Shown here in pieces: positions 49,261 through 59,934 of a stretch of 64,000 nucleotides of DNA. Location: contig NC_087067.1 in assembly GCF_963678635.1 (NCBI RefSeq), positions 6,736,647 to 6,800,646 of the forward strand. Direction: 5' to 3'. The stretch's first letter is position 1. Every line of letters begins with the position of its first letter. The stretch comes from Symsagittifera roscoffensis (taxonomy: Eukaryota > Xenacoelomorpha > Acoela > Convolutidae). The translations under genes and the position numbers were made by a program. The notes beneath the pieces were generated by a model, which was not told where the DNA came from, searched no databases, and saw only the letters and a list, made by a program, of their open reading frames with translations.

Positions 49261-50575
49261 TACTAGTCTAATAGAAGCGCGAAAAGTTCCAGATCAAGTC
49301 CTTCGAATTTTTAAGGCATGGCCGTTCGGTTTAGCGGGCAAAAATTAACCCGGAGTTAGTCTTCGCTACGCTCTTCAGAAACGCTTCAGCTGGTTTAGTA
49401 ACAGTTTTTTTATACGGGAGAGCAAAAAAAAGTCAAAATTTAAAACTTCAATTTCTTTTCCATGATAATTTTCACAAACAAAGTGTTTGAACCAAATTCC
49501 ATACAACCATACCCACTTAAAACTATGTCGCTTTTTCCAGAATTCTCAGCAGCATTTTGACCACTCAAAATACTAGTAAAACGTTCAATTGTTACGCTAG
49601 TAAGCATGTCAGCTTGAGTTTGAACAGATTTAGTGTGCGAGCCGAAGCAAACTTAAGGCAATCGTCTGCGAAATCGAACACCAGTATCAACACACTAGAT
49701 TGTTGAAAAAGTTAAACTTGACAGCTATTTTCAATTTTTCGATCAGAGGGCCAGACAATTGATACTCGGAGCAACCCAAAATTTTTGTTCGAACGTACAG
49801 AGAACGCAAGGCACGACAAATGCCTTCGAAGTCATCTTGTTAATTAAATCAGATGACTTTATTGTGAATTCAACCAGCACATGATAATGTTTTTCGTTGT
49901 CAATCGACTGATTGCAAAAACCTAATTTAATTGAATGGGAAAACAGCGCAAAAACTGCGTTTGAAGCGAAGCTAAAGAAATTTGGGTTCATGATTCAGGA
50001 TGAAAAATTTGAAATTTGTAAGGAATTGTTTGAAATAATCAGGGGATTTCTCATACATTACTTCAACAATTGATTTGTAGCGTTAAAAAGTTAACGATTA
50101 TAGAAAGTTACACAACCCAACAGTTATCATCGTTTTCACTTTGGCATTCTCTTTCCGAGCATAAAGATTTTTTAGATTTGTTTCGCTTTTTCTGAATTTT
50201 TCGGTCACATCGCAATTTTTTCCTTTCGTCGATCTTTTGATTTTTTTGTAATTTTCCGCCAAGGACTCAAATTTAGCAGTTGACAAGGTTTTTCCTTGTC
50301 GATACTTGAAAATTCCTTCTTCGTCTTTTTTGTACAATTTAATAGTTACATAAGTTATATATTTATATAAGATTTTGGCACCGACTCTAACTAAACGTTT
50401 ATCATTCAAACATATATTCCGAAAATCATCGAAAAAGCAAATATTCGTTTTAAGACAAGCGTGCATAATAAATAAGTAACAACCAACTGGTTTTCATTGT
50501 GGAACGTTGAAAAACGATTGATTACAACATACGAGACAGATCATGCGTTCTTAAATTAAAACTTTAAGTGTCAAC
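49261..50575. other. AT-rich region right of the Polinton relic
   Basis: A plus-strand piece at about 49730-50060 (GATQNFCSNVQRTQ..., FEAKLKKFGFMIQDEKFE) has a protein-like look and may be another decayed gene of the element. I cannot assign it. No terminal inverted repeat was recognised. Confidence 0.4.
50098..50466 (-). CDS. Hypothetical 122-residue Lys-rich frame
   Basis: An uninterrupted frame starting MHACLKTNICFFDDF with a charged, helix-prone C-terminal half (KFESLAENYKKIKRST, TEKFRKSETNLKNLYARKEN). No family is recognised. Its length is unusual for this AT-rich non-coding DNA, but composition may explain it. It could be a small gene of the Polinton relic, on the opposite strand to the others, or chance. 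Confidence 0.22.
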   Translation of the reverse strand: MHACLKTNICFFDDFRNICLNDKRLVRVGAKILYKYITYVTIKLYKKDEEGIFKYRQGKTLSTAKFESLAENYKKIKRSTKGKNCDVTEKFRKSETNLKNLYARKENAKVKTMITVGLCNFL

Positions 50576-50601
50576 TTAACGAGCGCCATAAGGATAAAAC
50601 T

Positions 50602-50670
50602 TTGACCGAAGGCCACAATTTCGGTCAACCCGGGTGGACCATAAGAAGTTTTGGTCTACCCGGGTAGACA
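50602..50670. repeat. Cluster of three short palindromes
   Basis: TTGACCGAA (50602-50610) pairs with TTCGGTCAA just downstream; GGTCAACCCGGGTGGACC (50623-50640) is palindromic at 16 of 18 positions; GTCTACCCGGGTAGAC (50654-50669) is a perfect 16-bp palindrome. Confidence 0.85.
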
Positions 50671-50950
50671 TAATTTCGATAATTTGACATTGTACGCCGG
50701 ATTGAAAGCTCCGGGGGCTAACTATTTCGGCCACTCTTCAAACAAGAGCATTTCTATTTTCCACTAACTTTCTGATCTCAAAGCTAGCTCTTAAGTCATA
50801 CATTCATTTTAATTTCTCTTTTCGCATTTTGATTTGTTTTCCAAAATATTTTTTTAAAAACTCTTGTTGAAAAACCATTGGTTTGAAAATTTTAATGGCT
50901 GACCGACCAATTGTGGAGCACTCCTACATTCGTGATGGATATATAAATGA

Positions 50951-51165
50951 AGTGTAGCGGCGGCGAAGTGGTTACATCTCCGCCTCTCCGTCGAAAGGTC
51001 GGTCTCGAGGCCCGCAACATTACCCACCCCAGAAAAATGACCAAAAAAATTATTCTAGTTCTTAAGCAGGGAGCGGCACAACAGGGTTTTGCCGTAATGA
51101 GCTGTACAGCTCGTATGTTCGTCGTCATTTCCCTCGTGGATAATTGGTACTGAAAGCACTATAAA
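50951..51165 (+). mobile_element. tRNA-derived SINE candidate
   Basis: The head at 50951-51015 resembles a tRNA: GTAGCGGCGGCGAAGTGGTTA (A-box-like), CATCTCCGCCTCTCCGTCGAAAG, then GGTCGGTCTCGAGGCCCG (B-box-like). It is followed by about 150 bp of tRNA-unrelated body containing GAGCTGTACAGCTCG. It is GC-richer than its surroundings. The 3' limit and target duplication are not resolved. Frames on both strands through it are accidental. Confidence 0.55.
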
Positions 51166-51794
51166 ATACTCTGAGGCCAAGCACTTTTCCGAGATTTTTT
51201 TTAGCTATGATGGCATTTTTCTGCTAAGTGCTCGCCCTAAATATTGAGCTCAAAAGCGTCTGAGGATTTTTGTGTAGCTTTGACTAAAATGAAAGCTTTA
51301 AAATGTTCGAAGTGGGGGCTACTGGCCTGTAATTCTTTCGATACCATGACAACTCTCTCTTTTCGCTGATTTTTGCGCCCAGCTACTAAACATAGCCCTT
51401 TCAGACAACAAACAGAAGTTATACTTCAATTCAATACAAAGTTCATAAGCTTAAAACTTTTAAAATGAAAGATATGGGTCAGTGTTTTTTATAATAATTT
51501 AGAAAGACAAATTGTTGGCAATGAATTTTATCTTGAGTCATTCAAACTGGAACAAGTTACTTTAGCTAAATCTGCTCTACAGAGAAAAATGTTAAAGAAA
51601 TCCAAGCAACTTCAAAGCACCGACCGATCAAAGCGCTCGAGGTCATCGATTTGGCCAATAATTTCGCACCAACCATATATAATTTAACAAATTTATTGAA
51701 CAATAAAATTAAAATTTCGAAATAATTTTAAGCGTTTTGGATCAAAAGTCTACACTTTATGGTACTATCTAAGGAATTCATTTTTGGCGACAAA

Positions 51795-51832
51795 CCCCCC
51801 TCCTCCCTCGAAAAATCCTAACTCCGAGCCTG
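51795..51832. mobile_element. Right-end fragment of the hAT-type MITE family
   Basis: CCCCCCTCCTCCCTCGAAAAATCCTAACTCCGAGCCTG resembles the right end of the complete MITE nearby (CCCTCTCGAGAAAATCCTAGATCCGCTCCTG). Only the terminus is present. Confidence 0.5.
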
Positions 51833-51938
51833 GCGAAGCTTGTAAAACACTTAATTAATTCTTATTGGCTAATGAATTTCTTCCCCGAAATGGTTCAACA
51901 GTGACGATAACTTTGTCCTATTTAGCATCAACTGTGGT

Positions 51939-52232
51939 CAGGGGCGGATTTAGGGGGGGGGGTGCGGACGCCTTCCACCCCCCTTCAGGGATTCGACCCC
52001 CCGCCGACTTTTTCAGAAATCCATTTTTGGCCGACCGACCCTAAAATTTTTCTAAAGGCGCCTTCGGCGCCAATATATACTAACTTTGAGGGGGAGCGCG
52101 GGAGATCGCCCAGTGCTTTGGGAGAGCTCGAAAAATCAATTTGGTCGACCTAAAAAAAAGGTCGTCAAAATTTTCGAATTTTTTTTGAAAATCCGCCCTA
52201 CCCCTCTCGAGAAAATCCTAGATCCGCTCCTG
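51939..52232. mobile_element. hAT-type MITE, complete, with TIRs and 8-bp target duplication
   Basis: 294 bp. The left end CAGGGGCGGATTTAGG and the right end CCTAGATCCGCTCCTG are imperfect inverted repeats. The flanks ACTGTGGT (51931-51938) and ATTGTGGT (52233-52240) match at 7 of 8 positions, as expected for the 8-bp duplication of hAT elements. It is internally non-coding, with a palindromic GGCGCCTTCGGCGCC. It must have been moved by a transposase encoded elsewhere. Confidence 0.85.
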
Positions 52233-52633
52233 ATTGTGGTGGTACATGACGGGAAATAATCGAATGCTCAAAGACCGAATACGTTAAAATTTTCAACCAA
52301 TCAACGCTCCTTAAACTGTCCAAATCTGACTGAATTTATCGCTTTATTCGTTTGATTTATGGAATACTGAGCTCTCATTGATTGACAAAGTTTTCGCGCA
52401 TTCGGTCTATCGCGCATGAGGGAATTAGGATCTCTTTAAATACCGCCCCCCCCCCTCTTTTGCAAAAGGAAGGAGACTCGTAGCTAGGTACAAATTTCAG
52501 ATATGCTAAACGGTTGATTTAGTTCATTTTAGGGGGTGGCAATTGCAGCCCCCCGTTCGTGACAAGGCACCAAATGGGGGGTGGGGTGGGGGTGGGGTAG
52601 TTAATGAGATTCGGAATTGATGACTGGATATCT

Positions 52634-52792
52634 TCAGTATTTGGTACGGTCTTTTCCGACGAAGAAGAGGAGGAGGATGGCACATATGGCCAGGCTGATG
52701 AGCACAATCATGCCAGTGGCCATGTCAGTCTGTATTGATGAGGGGGTGAGACAATAGCTCACCTTCTCAAACGCATAGTACACAAACTCCAC
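52634..52792 (-). CDS. Last coding exon of an unrecognised single-pass membrane protein (candidate)
   Basis: The acceptor TTTTCTGTAG|GTGGAG opens a phase-0 frame of 52 residues ending at TGA (52634-52636): VEFVYYAFEKVSYC..., then a transmembrane helix MIVLISLAICAILLLFFVG and the short tail KDRTKY. Codon choice (CTC, ATC, GCC, GTC) is GC-rich and unlike the surroundings, supporting a real exon. The only plausible upstream exons are at 61291-61386 and 61956-62198, both compatible with phase 0, which would make an intron of about 8.5 kb holding an LTR element. The protein family is not recognised. Confidence 0.55.
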   Translation of the reverse strand: MEFVYYAFEKVSYCLTPSSIQTDMATGMIVLISLAICAILLLFFVGKDRTKY

Positions 52793-53109
52793 CTACAGAA
52801 AAGCCACAAAATAATCAAGCTTTATAAAAAGTGTAAAGCAAGTTTAAGAAAACACAAACGAGTCTTAAATTAAAAACTAATATCCATAATAAATAACAAA
52901 AAAACAACATCAAACGCGAGTCTTAATAGAGGGGTAATCTATCTTAATGGGCATTTTTGAAGCAAAAGTTCATCTAACACCAAATCTCAAGCCAGGAACG
53001 AAAAAAAAACTAGAAGAGGTATTTATCAAAATTTCAACCCTAACCGATAGCTTCTATTCATCTTGTGAGACTTCGCAAGATGTTATTCATTGTGCAATAC
53101 TAGAGTGCT
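52793..53109. other. Non-coding DNA between candidate exon and MITE copy
   Basis: Lies inside the putative intron of the minus-strand membrane-protein gene. I see no other structure. Confidence 0.4.
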
Positions 53110-53320
53110 CAGGGGCGGATTTAGGGAGGGGGGTGGAAGGACGCCCTTTCTCTCAGGGGTGGAAGGACGCCCTTTCATTCGACCCCTTACCGACCCAAAG
53201 GATCCCCCCTTTGAACTATTTTCAGATACCCAATTTTGGCTGACGGACCCGAAAATTTTTCCTGAAGGCGCCTTCGGCGCCAATATTTACGTAATTTTTT
53301 AATTTAATGGGAGATCGCGC
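53110..53320. mobile_element. hAT-type MITE, truncated, with internal duplication
   Basis: The left terminus CAGGGGCGGATTTAGG and the interior (GACCC...CCAATTTTGGCTGACGGACC, GGCGCCTTCGGCGCC, GGGAGATCGC) match the complete copy at 51939. The right third and right TIR are missing. A 26-bp segment GTGGAAGGACGCCCTTTC is tandemly duplicated near 53133-53180. Confidence 0.8.
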
Positions 53321-54219
53321 GCCAAAATAACGCAACTTTTTGGTAAAATTTGCTGCAAAATGAATCTTTTTTAATTTATCAACAAATATGCTGAAACTAC
53401 CAAGTTACTTGAATCCAAATTATAACACAAGAAGCTTTTTACGCAGTCCAACTGAATTTTAGAGTGGTAAAAATTTCAAAATTTTGCGAAAAAACTTTGA
53501 AATTTATTTAAGCAAAAGTTTTGACTTTAAAATAGTAAAAATGACCTTTTTGGCTATCAAACAAAAATATGCTCTTTTATGCAGATTTTTGGAATTTTTA
53601 TTTTTCTAGAACCTTGTTAGTCTGTGTAAGAGGCTTTTTTTGATATATCTTTCTCGAATTGCACCCTATTAGTTCTGGTTGAATGTTAAGCAATTTTTGT
53701 TCTATTCTTTTTTGTCTAATATGAACCCAATCAGAGAAAAACGGGAGTTCGTTTTTGTTCGTTTTGACCGGATGACTTAAATCAGCTCTGTATTTTTGTC
53801 ATCAAATTTTGTTTTACAAGACGCTCTTCAAAAAGTTTTTGCTTGAAAAAACTGGAGATTGTTAAGGCAGTGGTACTTCGTATTATGAGTTTAACGAAAT
53901 GTATATTTAGTTTTTTTTTGTGACCTTAAAGGTCATCACAAAGTAGGCTTTTTAATACGCGAAAGACCGATTGCGCCAAATCCTCAACCAATCTTTTGCC
54001 TTTAAACTGTCATGAGCTAATTGAACTCATCGATACTTTTGCCTTCGAAAATATGAACAAAGTTTTCTTTTAGGATTGATGATCCTAACACATTTTCGGC
54101 AAATTAAGAAATTGACTTAGATAGTTTTACCTTGGATTTAAAGGGGGATAAAGTTGTAAGCTACGCTAGTGTATAATCTCAGTGAACAATTTGGAACAAT
54201 CTATATGTGGAATTTTTCG
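53321..54219. other. AT-rich DNA left of the LTR element
   Basis: No gene, RNA or repeat recognised. Confidence 0.5.
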
Positions 54220-56296
54220 AAGTTATAATTTGGGAAAAAATTGCTACAAAAAACAGTTTGAAAAAATAAAAGATTGCCGACAGTTTCATTTAGTCCCTTA
54301 GGCACAGAAATTTTTGCGGGCTAACACGGTACACATCTTTTCCGAAAGTGCTAACTCGCCATAGTTATCCAAAAGGGAGAGAAAAATGCAAAAACAGGTA
54401 AAATACTGTTTTTCGACTGATGATAACTCCTCAGAAAAAAAACCATTGGACACAAAGCGCTTTCACAATGTATGAAGTTTTTGAAAATTTTGCTCCAACT
54501 GAGCACGGTTAGGTTGAATTGTTACCAGCTCAAAAACGCCTGACTTCCGGTGGCAATTTTCCGACCACAGATGATATAAGGAGGCTGAAACTTTGAGATA
54601 TGAAAAGTAGTGACAATTTTTATCATTAATTTTTCAAGGCAATTCCGTGGATTGGAGCGGAAGTTATTGGCTTTTGAGAAAAAAAAACACTCCTTTAACC
54701 GAATTAGTCAATTCACGCAAAATAATGAGGGAAGTCATATTGATACTTTGGCGGCAATACAAACAAGACACCAACCCAAAAAAAGTACCCCTTTTAAATG
54801 AAACGCCCCCGGATTTACTACCTGCTTCCCGGCCAAAATGTTAACGCACCGTAAAAATGGGAGAGCGTTAGAAGTACTATTGGGATATGGATGGCACTTT
54901 ATAGGTTGGGTTCCTCTGAACATCTTATCCAAAATATAGTTATTTGACCCTGGGTGGTCATGAGGTGATCTTTAGTAACTTTTTGGCAATTAGGATCAAA
55001 ATTGCAGAGAAAGACCCATGAAAAAACGGAAAGTGGTTTGTTCTCAAGCCCTAAGACTATGCGATAAGAGTTGGTCAACTGATTTATAATTGGGAGTAAA
55101 ATATCTATTGGAAAAAGAAACAGAAGGTGAAAAAAAGGTAGCTGCCAATTCAAAACGTTGAAGTAGTGGGTTGAATTTGAACGAAACTGGACAAACATTG
55201 GATTGAGTGTGGCAATAATAGTTAGGCTTATTAAGAAAATCAACTAGGGCAAAAAAGTATTGTTACACAAAAACAGCATTGATAAAAGTGGGGCACGCGA
55301 ATCAATGTTCCTAGGTTGTCGAGCTGTACAGGATAGTTTTTTAACTTCCTGGAGGTAACTTGTCGGTACAACAAACCCTATACAAGGAACTACGCTTCCT
55401 GATAGCTAAAAGATTGAGCTTGAAATAGAGTATAGATAGGAATTTTAGAAGCTACAAATGAAATAGTTATAGACAAAAATAGTTTTCCACTAGCCATGGG
55501 AGCTCGGGAGACGCTCACTGCTTAATTGTATTATTTCCTTGGGAAAAAATTATTTAAAAGTTACCTGGTTTTGAGCTGAGATCGGACTTTTTATTTGCAC
55601 TAATTAGCTAAAATTATCTTTAATGAACTTAGACGTAGGATTAAGTGATGAAGACTTTGGGCAAAGTGGGAAAAATGATGAAGACTTTGCGCAAGGGCAG
55701 TTGAGTAAATGTCAGGACTTGTAGGCATGATTATAACTTTAACTATAACAAAAATTCAGTTGGAAAACCTAGCGAAAAAATTACATGTAGCCTCCCCTTG
55801 CGCAGAAAATTTGCGCTGCGAGAGCGAACGGTTGGTTCTCATAGCTAGTTAGAGAAAAATAATGTGAAGTTAGAGGCAAATCGGTAAGAGGCAAATCAAA
55901 ATTAGTAAGAGAGCACAAAAAATAGTTAGAGATAGTTGACTACCAAAGTTAGAGATATCAGTTTAATTACCCCAAAAATTGATCTGCAGAGACAATGAAA
56001 GCTTAGAAGGTCTAATTGCGTAATTGTGTGGGATTACTGAGCGTAATTGGATAGTTCAGTTTTTCTAAGGAGAGAAACACATTAATTTGAAATATCTGGA
56101 AACTGCATTTCAATTGAATAATTGTGTTGATCAATTGTGGACCATTACCGTTTAAAAAATTACATGCAGTATGAAACAGTTAAAAAACTGCCAACTTAAT
56201 CTTTTTGGGAATATAGGTCGCCTCGTTGAATTCTGTTCCCATGTTGCCGTCAAGCAAGAGAGAGAACGGACCTAGACAAGCAATCCCTAATCTACG
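54220..56296 (+). repeat. 5' LTR (diverged, ~2.07 kb)
   Basis: Shares ordered blocks with the 3' LTR: ATTGCCGAC, ACTCGCCATAGTTATCCAA, GTAGTGACAAT, GGGATATGGATGGCA, TTGGATTGA...GGC(A/T)AT(A/G)ATAGTT, and near the end GCCGT(C/T)AAGCAAGA. About 760 bp between roughly 55270 and 56030 have no counterpart in the 3' LTR and include a short direct repeat, GATGAAGACTTTG. Confidence 0.7.
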
Positions 56297-56379
56297 TTGA
56301 GGCTTCTGAGTGGGCCAAAATCTAGATTGTGCTAGCTAAAAACGTGCTGTGGCATAACAAGACAATTTTAGGCAACGAT

Positions 56380-57184
56380 GAATGACGCAGAGCAAGCGTT
56401 GATGGCTGAGGCTCAAGTGGCACTGGCGATTACTCCTGATAGGCAGCAGGATGTTTGGGTTTGACTTATCAGAGTTGGGCAAATTAGAGAAAACACTTCG
56501 GTTGGGTTGCAGATGCCAACCGGTAGGAAGACCAACAGGCCATGATGATTCTACGTGACGACTTGGGGGCCGTGGAAAAAATTATGAGCATGCCGTCTAT
56601 CCAGAAAGACTAGTGGTGGGGAGAATGCTTGCAGAGTTTGATCAAAGGCTGATCCAATTCTAGAGTCAAACTGAAGGTAGGATCGAGTTCAAAACCCTCG
56701 TACCCGCACTCGAACAGCCTTAGGGAGTTTTCGAGGCCAGTCAGATTGCTTGGTGAAGGGGCATATAGAAAAATCTGTGCAAAAATGAGAGACGAAATGA
56801 ATTGATTTAACGAATTCATGGATGAAATCTTAAATTAAAGAAAAATATCAGTCGGGCGCTAGCTCGAGTTCAATTTCTTGACCTGGTGAACAAACTGTCA
56901 GAGTAAGAAGCAGGAAATACGAGATCAACCTAACTTGGTCAGGGAATGTCTAAAGCAGTCAGAGAAGGTATAAATTAAATGTTGTTGACGCACAACAAAT
57001 GAAGGCGATCCTGACGAGACTACAGAAGAGTGCTGACAACAGTTTGGATGAACTGGCGGCTCAGAACCAATTGCAGAAAGTGAGGCACAATGAATTGGTG
57101 CATATGCAGAACTGCCTTCTAACACAAAAGCAAAGTATGGTGGCCATGATGAGCAAGTTCCAAAAATCTGTTAACCCCAACTGA
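56380..57184 (+). pseudogene. Gag-like remnant of the LTR element
   Basis: Starts near ATGAATGACGCAGAGCAAGC (MNDAEQALMAEAQVALA) and continues in broken frames to a coiled-coil-like piece (56999-57181: MKAILTRLQKSADNSLDELAAQNQLQ... MMSKFQKS). Helical, Gln-rich composition and position after the 5' LTR suggest gag. No zinc knuckle was seen. Confidence 0.45.
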
Positions 57185-57212
57185 AAAATCCACCCATACA
57201 AGAGCAAGGCAC

Positions 57213-58260
57213 TTGTCCCATCAGTTGTTTGACCCCAGCCACAACCAGGGTGCTAATGAACAATTTAAGCAGTCTAGCGGAGACACTCGCTATGGCGCGA
57301 AGTTTATTGGGACACTGCGAAGCTGTTTCGAGTGCTGCCAGACAAACCCAAAGCTTAACGATCCACTAAATTTTTCGAGGTTCGGGACATTAAAAATAAT
57401 CAAAAGACAATTTGACCCTGGAGCTACGACTTTTTATCGGAAGAAATGTGGCTCGAATTTTTTTTAAAAAAAGCCACAGATGCGGTCAAACGAGGGTCAA
57501 TCAGAGACACCAGATGAAAGACTGACGGATGTCAACGGACGCATTACAACAATTGTGAAGTTCAGAGCAGTTGATGATATTACGGAAGAAATAGTGGTTC
57601 CAGGGCTGATAACTAGAAGATAATGGGACAACAATTGACGGAGGAACACAAATGCACTTTGAATCTTGATTGCAACAATTTGCAAACTAGGCCGATGGAA
57701 ATGTCTACGGTTCCGGTCAGTGGGCGACTCCCAAACTTGTTCGAAGACATTTGCCAATGGTGCCGCCAGACGCAGGAGGGCAGAAAGGGCAGAAGAGTAT
57801 GACGGGTCATCATCTGTGTCAGAAACAGATTCAACAAATTTTGAGAACTTTTGGAGCGACGAACGACGTACTCAAAGGTTGGCCGGTCAACCACGAGGAT
57901 CAAAGAACCAAAAAGTAAGGATGATGAATTTGTAGGCGAGGTTGAAAAAGTTCCTAAGGTAGAACTCAATAGAAATGGACTGGGCAATGGCAGACAAAGA
58001 CCACACCAGTGAAATGGTAGCCTGAAGTAGCCTCGCTAGAGGAGGCTACCAGTAGATTAGGACGGCCTCTGCCGGAGATCGCAGCCACCTTCAGCGAGTT
58101 GAAGAAAGACAAATTCGAGCGGATTGCCTCATTGCTACGGCTTAAAGGATCTACTGGGCCGATTTAAAAAGCAAAATGAGGGACATGCCGTCATCCGGAC
58201 GAATCTCATTCCCAAGGGGCAGGCTATCCAGTATGGACCTGAAGTGCTGAACTAAGGACT
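57213..58260 (+). pseudogene. Protease and early pol remnants of the LTR element
   Basis: Pieces include an aspartic-protease-like strand segment near 57530-57620 (GRITTIVKF, EEIVVPGLITRR; the active-site DTG/DSG is not visible) and, near 58080-58200, FSELKKDKFERI followed by a stretch resembling the run-in to reverse transcriptase. Frames are broken repeatedly. An Arg/Ser-rich piece (57760-57935) is unassigned. Confidence 0.4.
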
Positions 58261-58835
58261 CGGTGGAACGAATTGGACAAAAAAGGCGGAATCCTATATG
58301 AGAAGCGGTTTTCAGATGGACGATTTTCGACCCATCTTTCTGACTGTAGAGTTTTTGCGGTGTGTGGTACCGAAATTCTCAACCAACCGCATTCCTGAGA
58401 AGCGAGGTGAGGACAATCTATAGCTGAGAAGACGCTGGGTAGAATACGGAAGAGGTTCTGATATCCGAAGATCTGGACGGGACAGACGTTGATATGAAAT
58501 TTCAATGGAGCCAAGCCAAGAGTATTGAAGGAAGGCAGAATTGAGCTATAGTGTACGCGATAGTATTTTTTGTAGTGTCAACGGAATCGGCTGACAAAGC
58601 TCGTGAGATAGTGGAGAATTGGTCTCTGAAACTTGTGGTTCCCAGTGACTTGTGGAAAAAACAAGAAAAAGTTTTTGGTGAGAAAATGATCCACGAGATA
58701 TTTTGAATTTGTCTATCGTTGATATAAGATTTCTTCCAATAACCAGAACGGCAACGGAAGTATGGAGTGGCATAAGCGAAAGGTAGCTGATGTTTTTCGA
58801 AGTTTTTTTGGGAGAATCCGAGGACGTGGGACACG

Positions 58836-59424
58836 ATGTTGCGCTGCTTAAACTTATTGTACAATACCAAGATCAATTGGAAAACGGGTGCTACGCCGTT
58901 TAGAATGGTGCATGGACAAGGTTGTCAGTATCTAGTTCACCTGTTCAACGCAAAACCTAACAACGAAGTGTTGATGAAGGATGGTTTTGCGGAATGTTTA
59001 GATGAACAGCGCCGAGATCCACATTGCAGCGCAAGAGAAATACTGGGGCAGACCAGCCTCGGCGGAAAGATGAGTAACGGAGGAAAGTTCACGGGAACCC
59101 TATAGGCCTGCTGGTTAAAAAGTCTGGATGTGGTCAAAAGAAAAACTTAAGTCAAAGAAGACCTTTGACCAGTGGGGAGGATATTATGTTGTGTCAACCA
59201 GGATTTTCCGAAGTCAACTACTAGATGTCAAAGTATCCTACCCAAATTTTGTGCAGTTCCTAAATTTCAAAATATTGGAAAGTTTTGTTGAGGCGTTAGT
59301 GCCACCAGTAGAAACCGCTGCTAGGAAGCTACCGACACGTTTTGACCAACAGATCAAAGCACGTGTGAAAAAGGTTAGAATAGGGCGACAATCGGAAAGC
59401 TTTGAAAAAAGGGTTAGAAAATAA
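58836..59424 (+). pseudogene. Integrase C-terminal part of the LTR element
   Basis: YNTKINWKTGATPFRMVHGQ corresponds to the conserved end of the gypsy integrase core (Y-N-x...-T-G-x-T-P-F-x-x-x-x-G). After a frame change, WSKEKLKSKKTFDQWGGYYVVSTRI resembles the C-terminal GPF/Y-type module, with WGGYYVV in place of W-x-G-P-F/Y. The catalytic core upstream is missing. Confidence 0.6.
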
Positions 59425-59934
59425 TTAGAAAGGGTTAGAAAACAATTGGAAAGGGTTCAACCATGATACAGGGCCTACACGAGCAAAGCACGACGAAGCA
59501 AGAAGGTGACGCGATGAAGAACGACCGAAGCACGAACTGGAGAAGGTGAAGCAGAGGAGGCATACGACGCAACGAAGATTCAGCCAGAAGGTAAAAAGAG
59601 CCCGCGAGTCTCCAAAGCAAAACTGATGCAGACCACCGAGAAACGTGTCATCAGTTGATTTAGAGCAAAAGCCAGACACTATGAGCAAAAGCCAGGACAC
59701 TTTTTCATACAACTCATCAGTGCTAGATTATATCTAAGCGCAATTCCACATCAGACTTTTGTATAAGTGTTGAGTATTAACTCTACTTTTTAATAGAGGG
59801 ATCGGTTCTACTAAGAAGAATAAAATTATCAACAGTCAAATGCCCTAGCTAGGATTTCTTCAACAATTGGTGCCGAGTATTTGAATGAAATTTTGGTTAA
59901 ACCTTAAGGGGACTGACTGATTGGTTAACGATCT

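Noticed and set aside
57497-59712. Minus-strand frames inside the LTR element
   Set aside because: They are antisense shadows of gag/pol remnants, and the recognisable motifs are on the plus strand.
59866-59880. ATTGGTGCCGAG as a retroelement primer-binding site
   Set aside because: It resembles such sites but lies upstream of the 3' LTR instead of behind the 5' LTR, and no matching LTR end was found.
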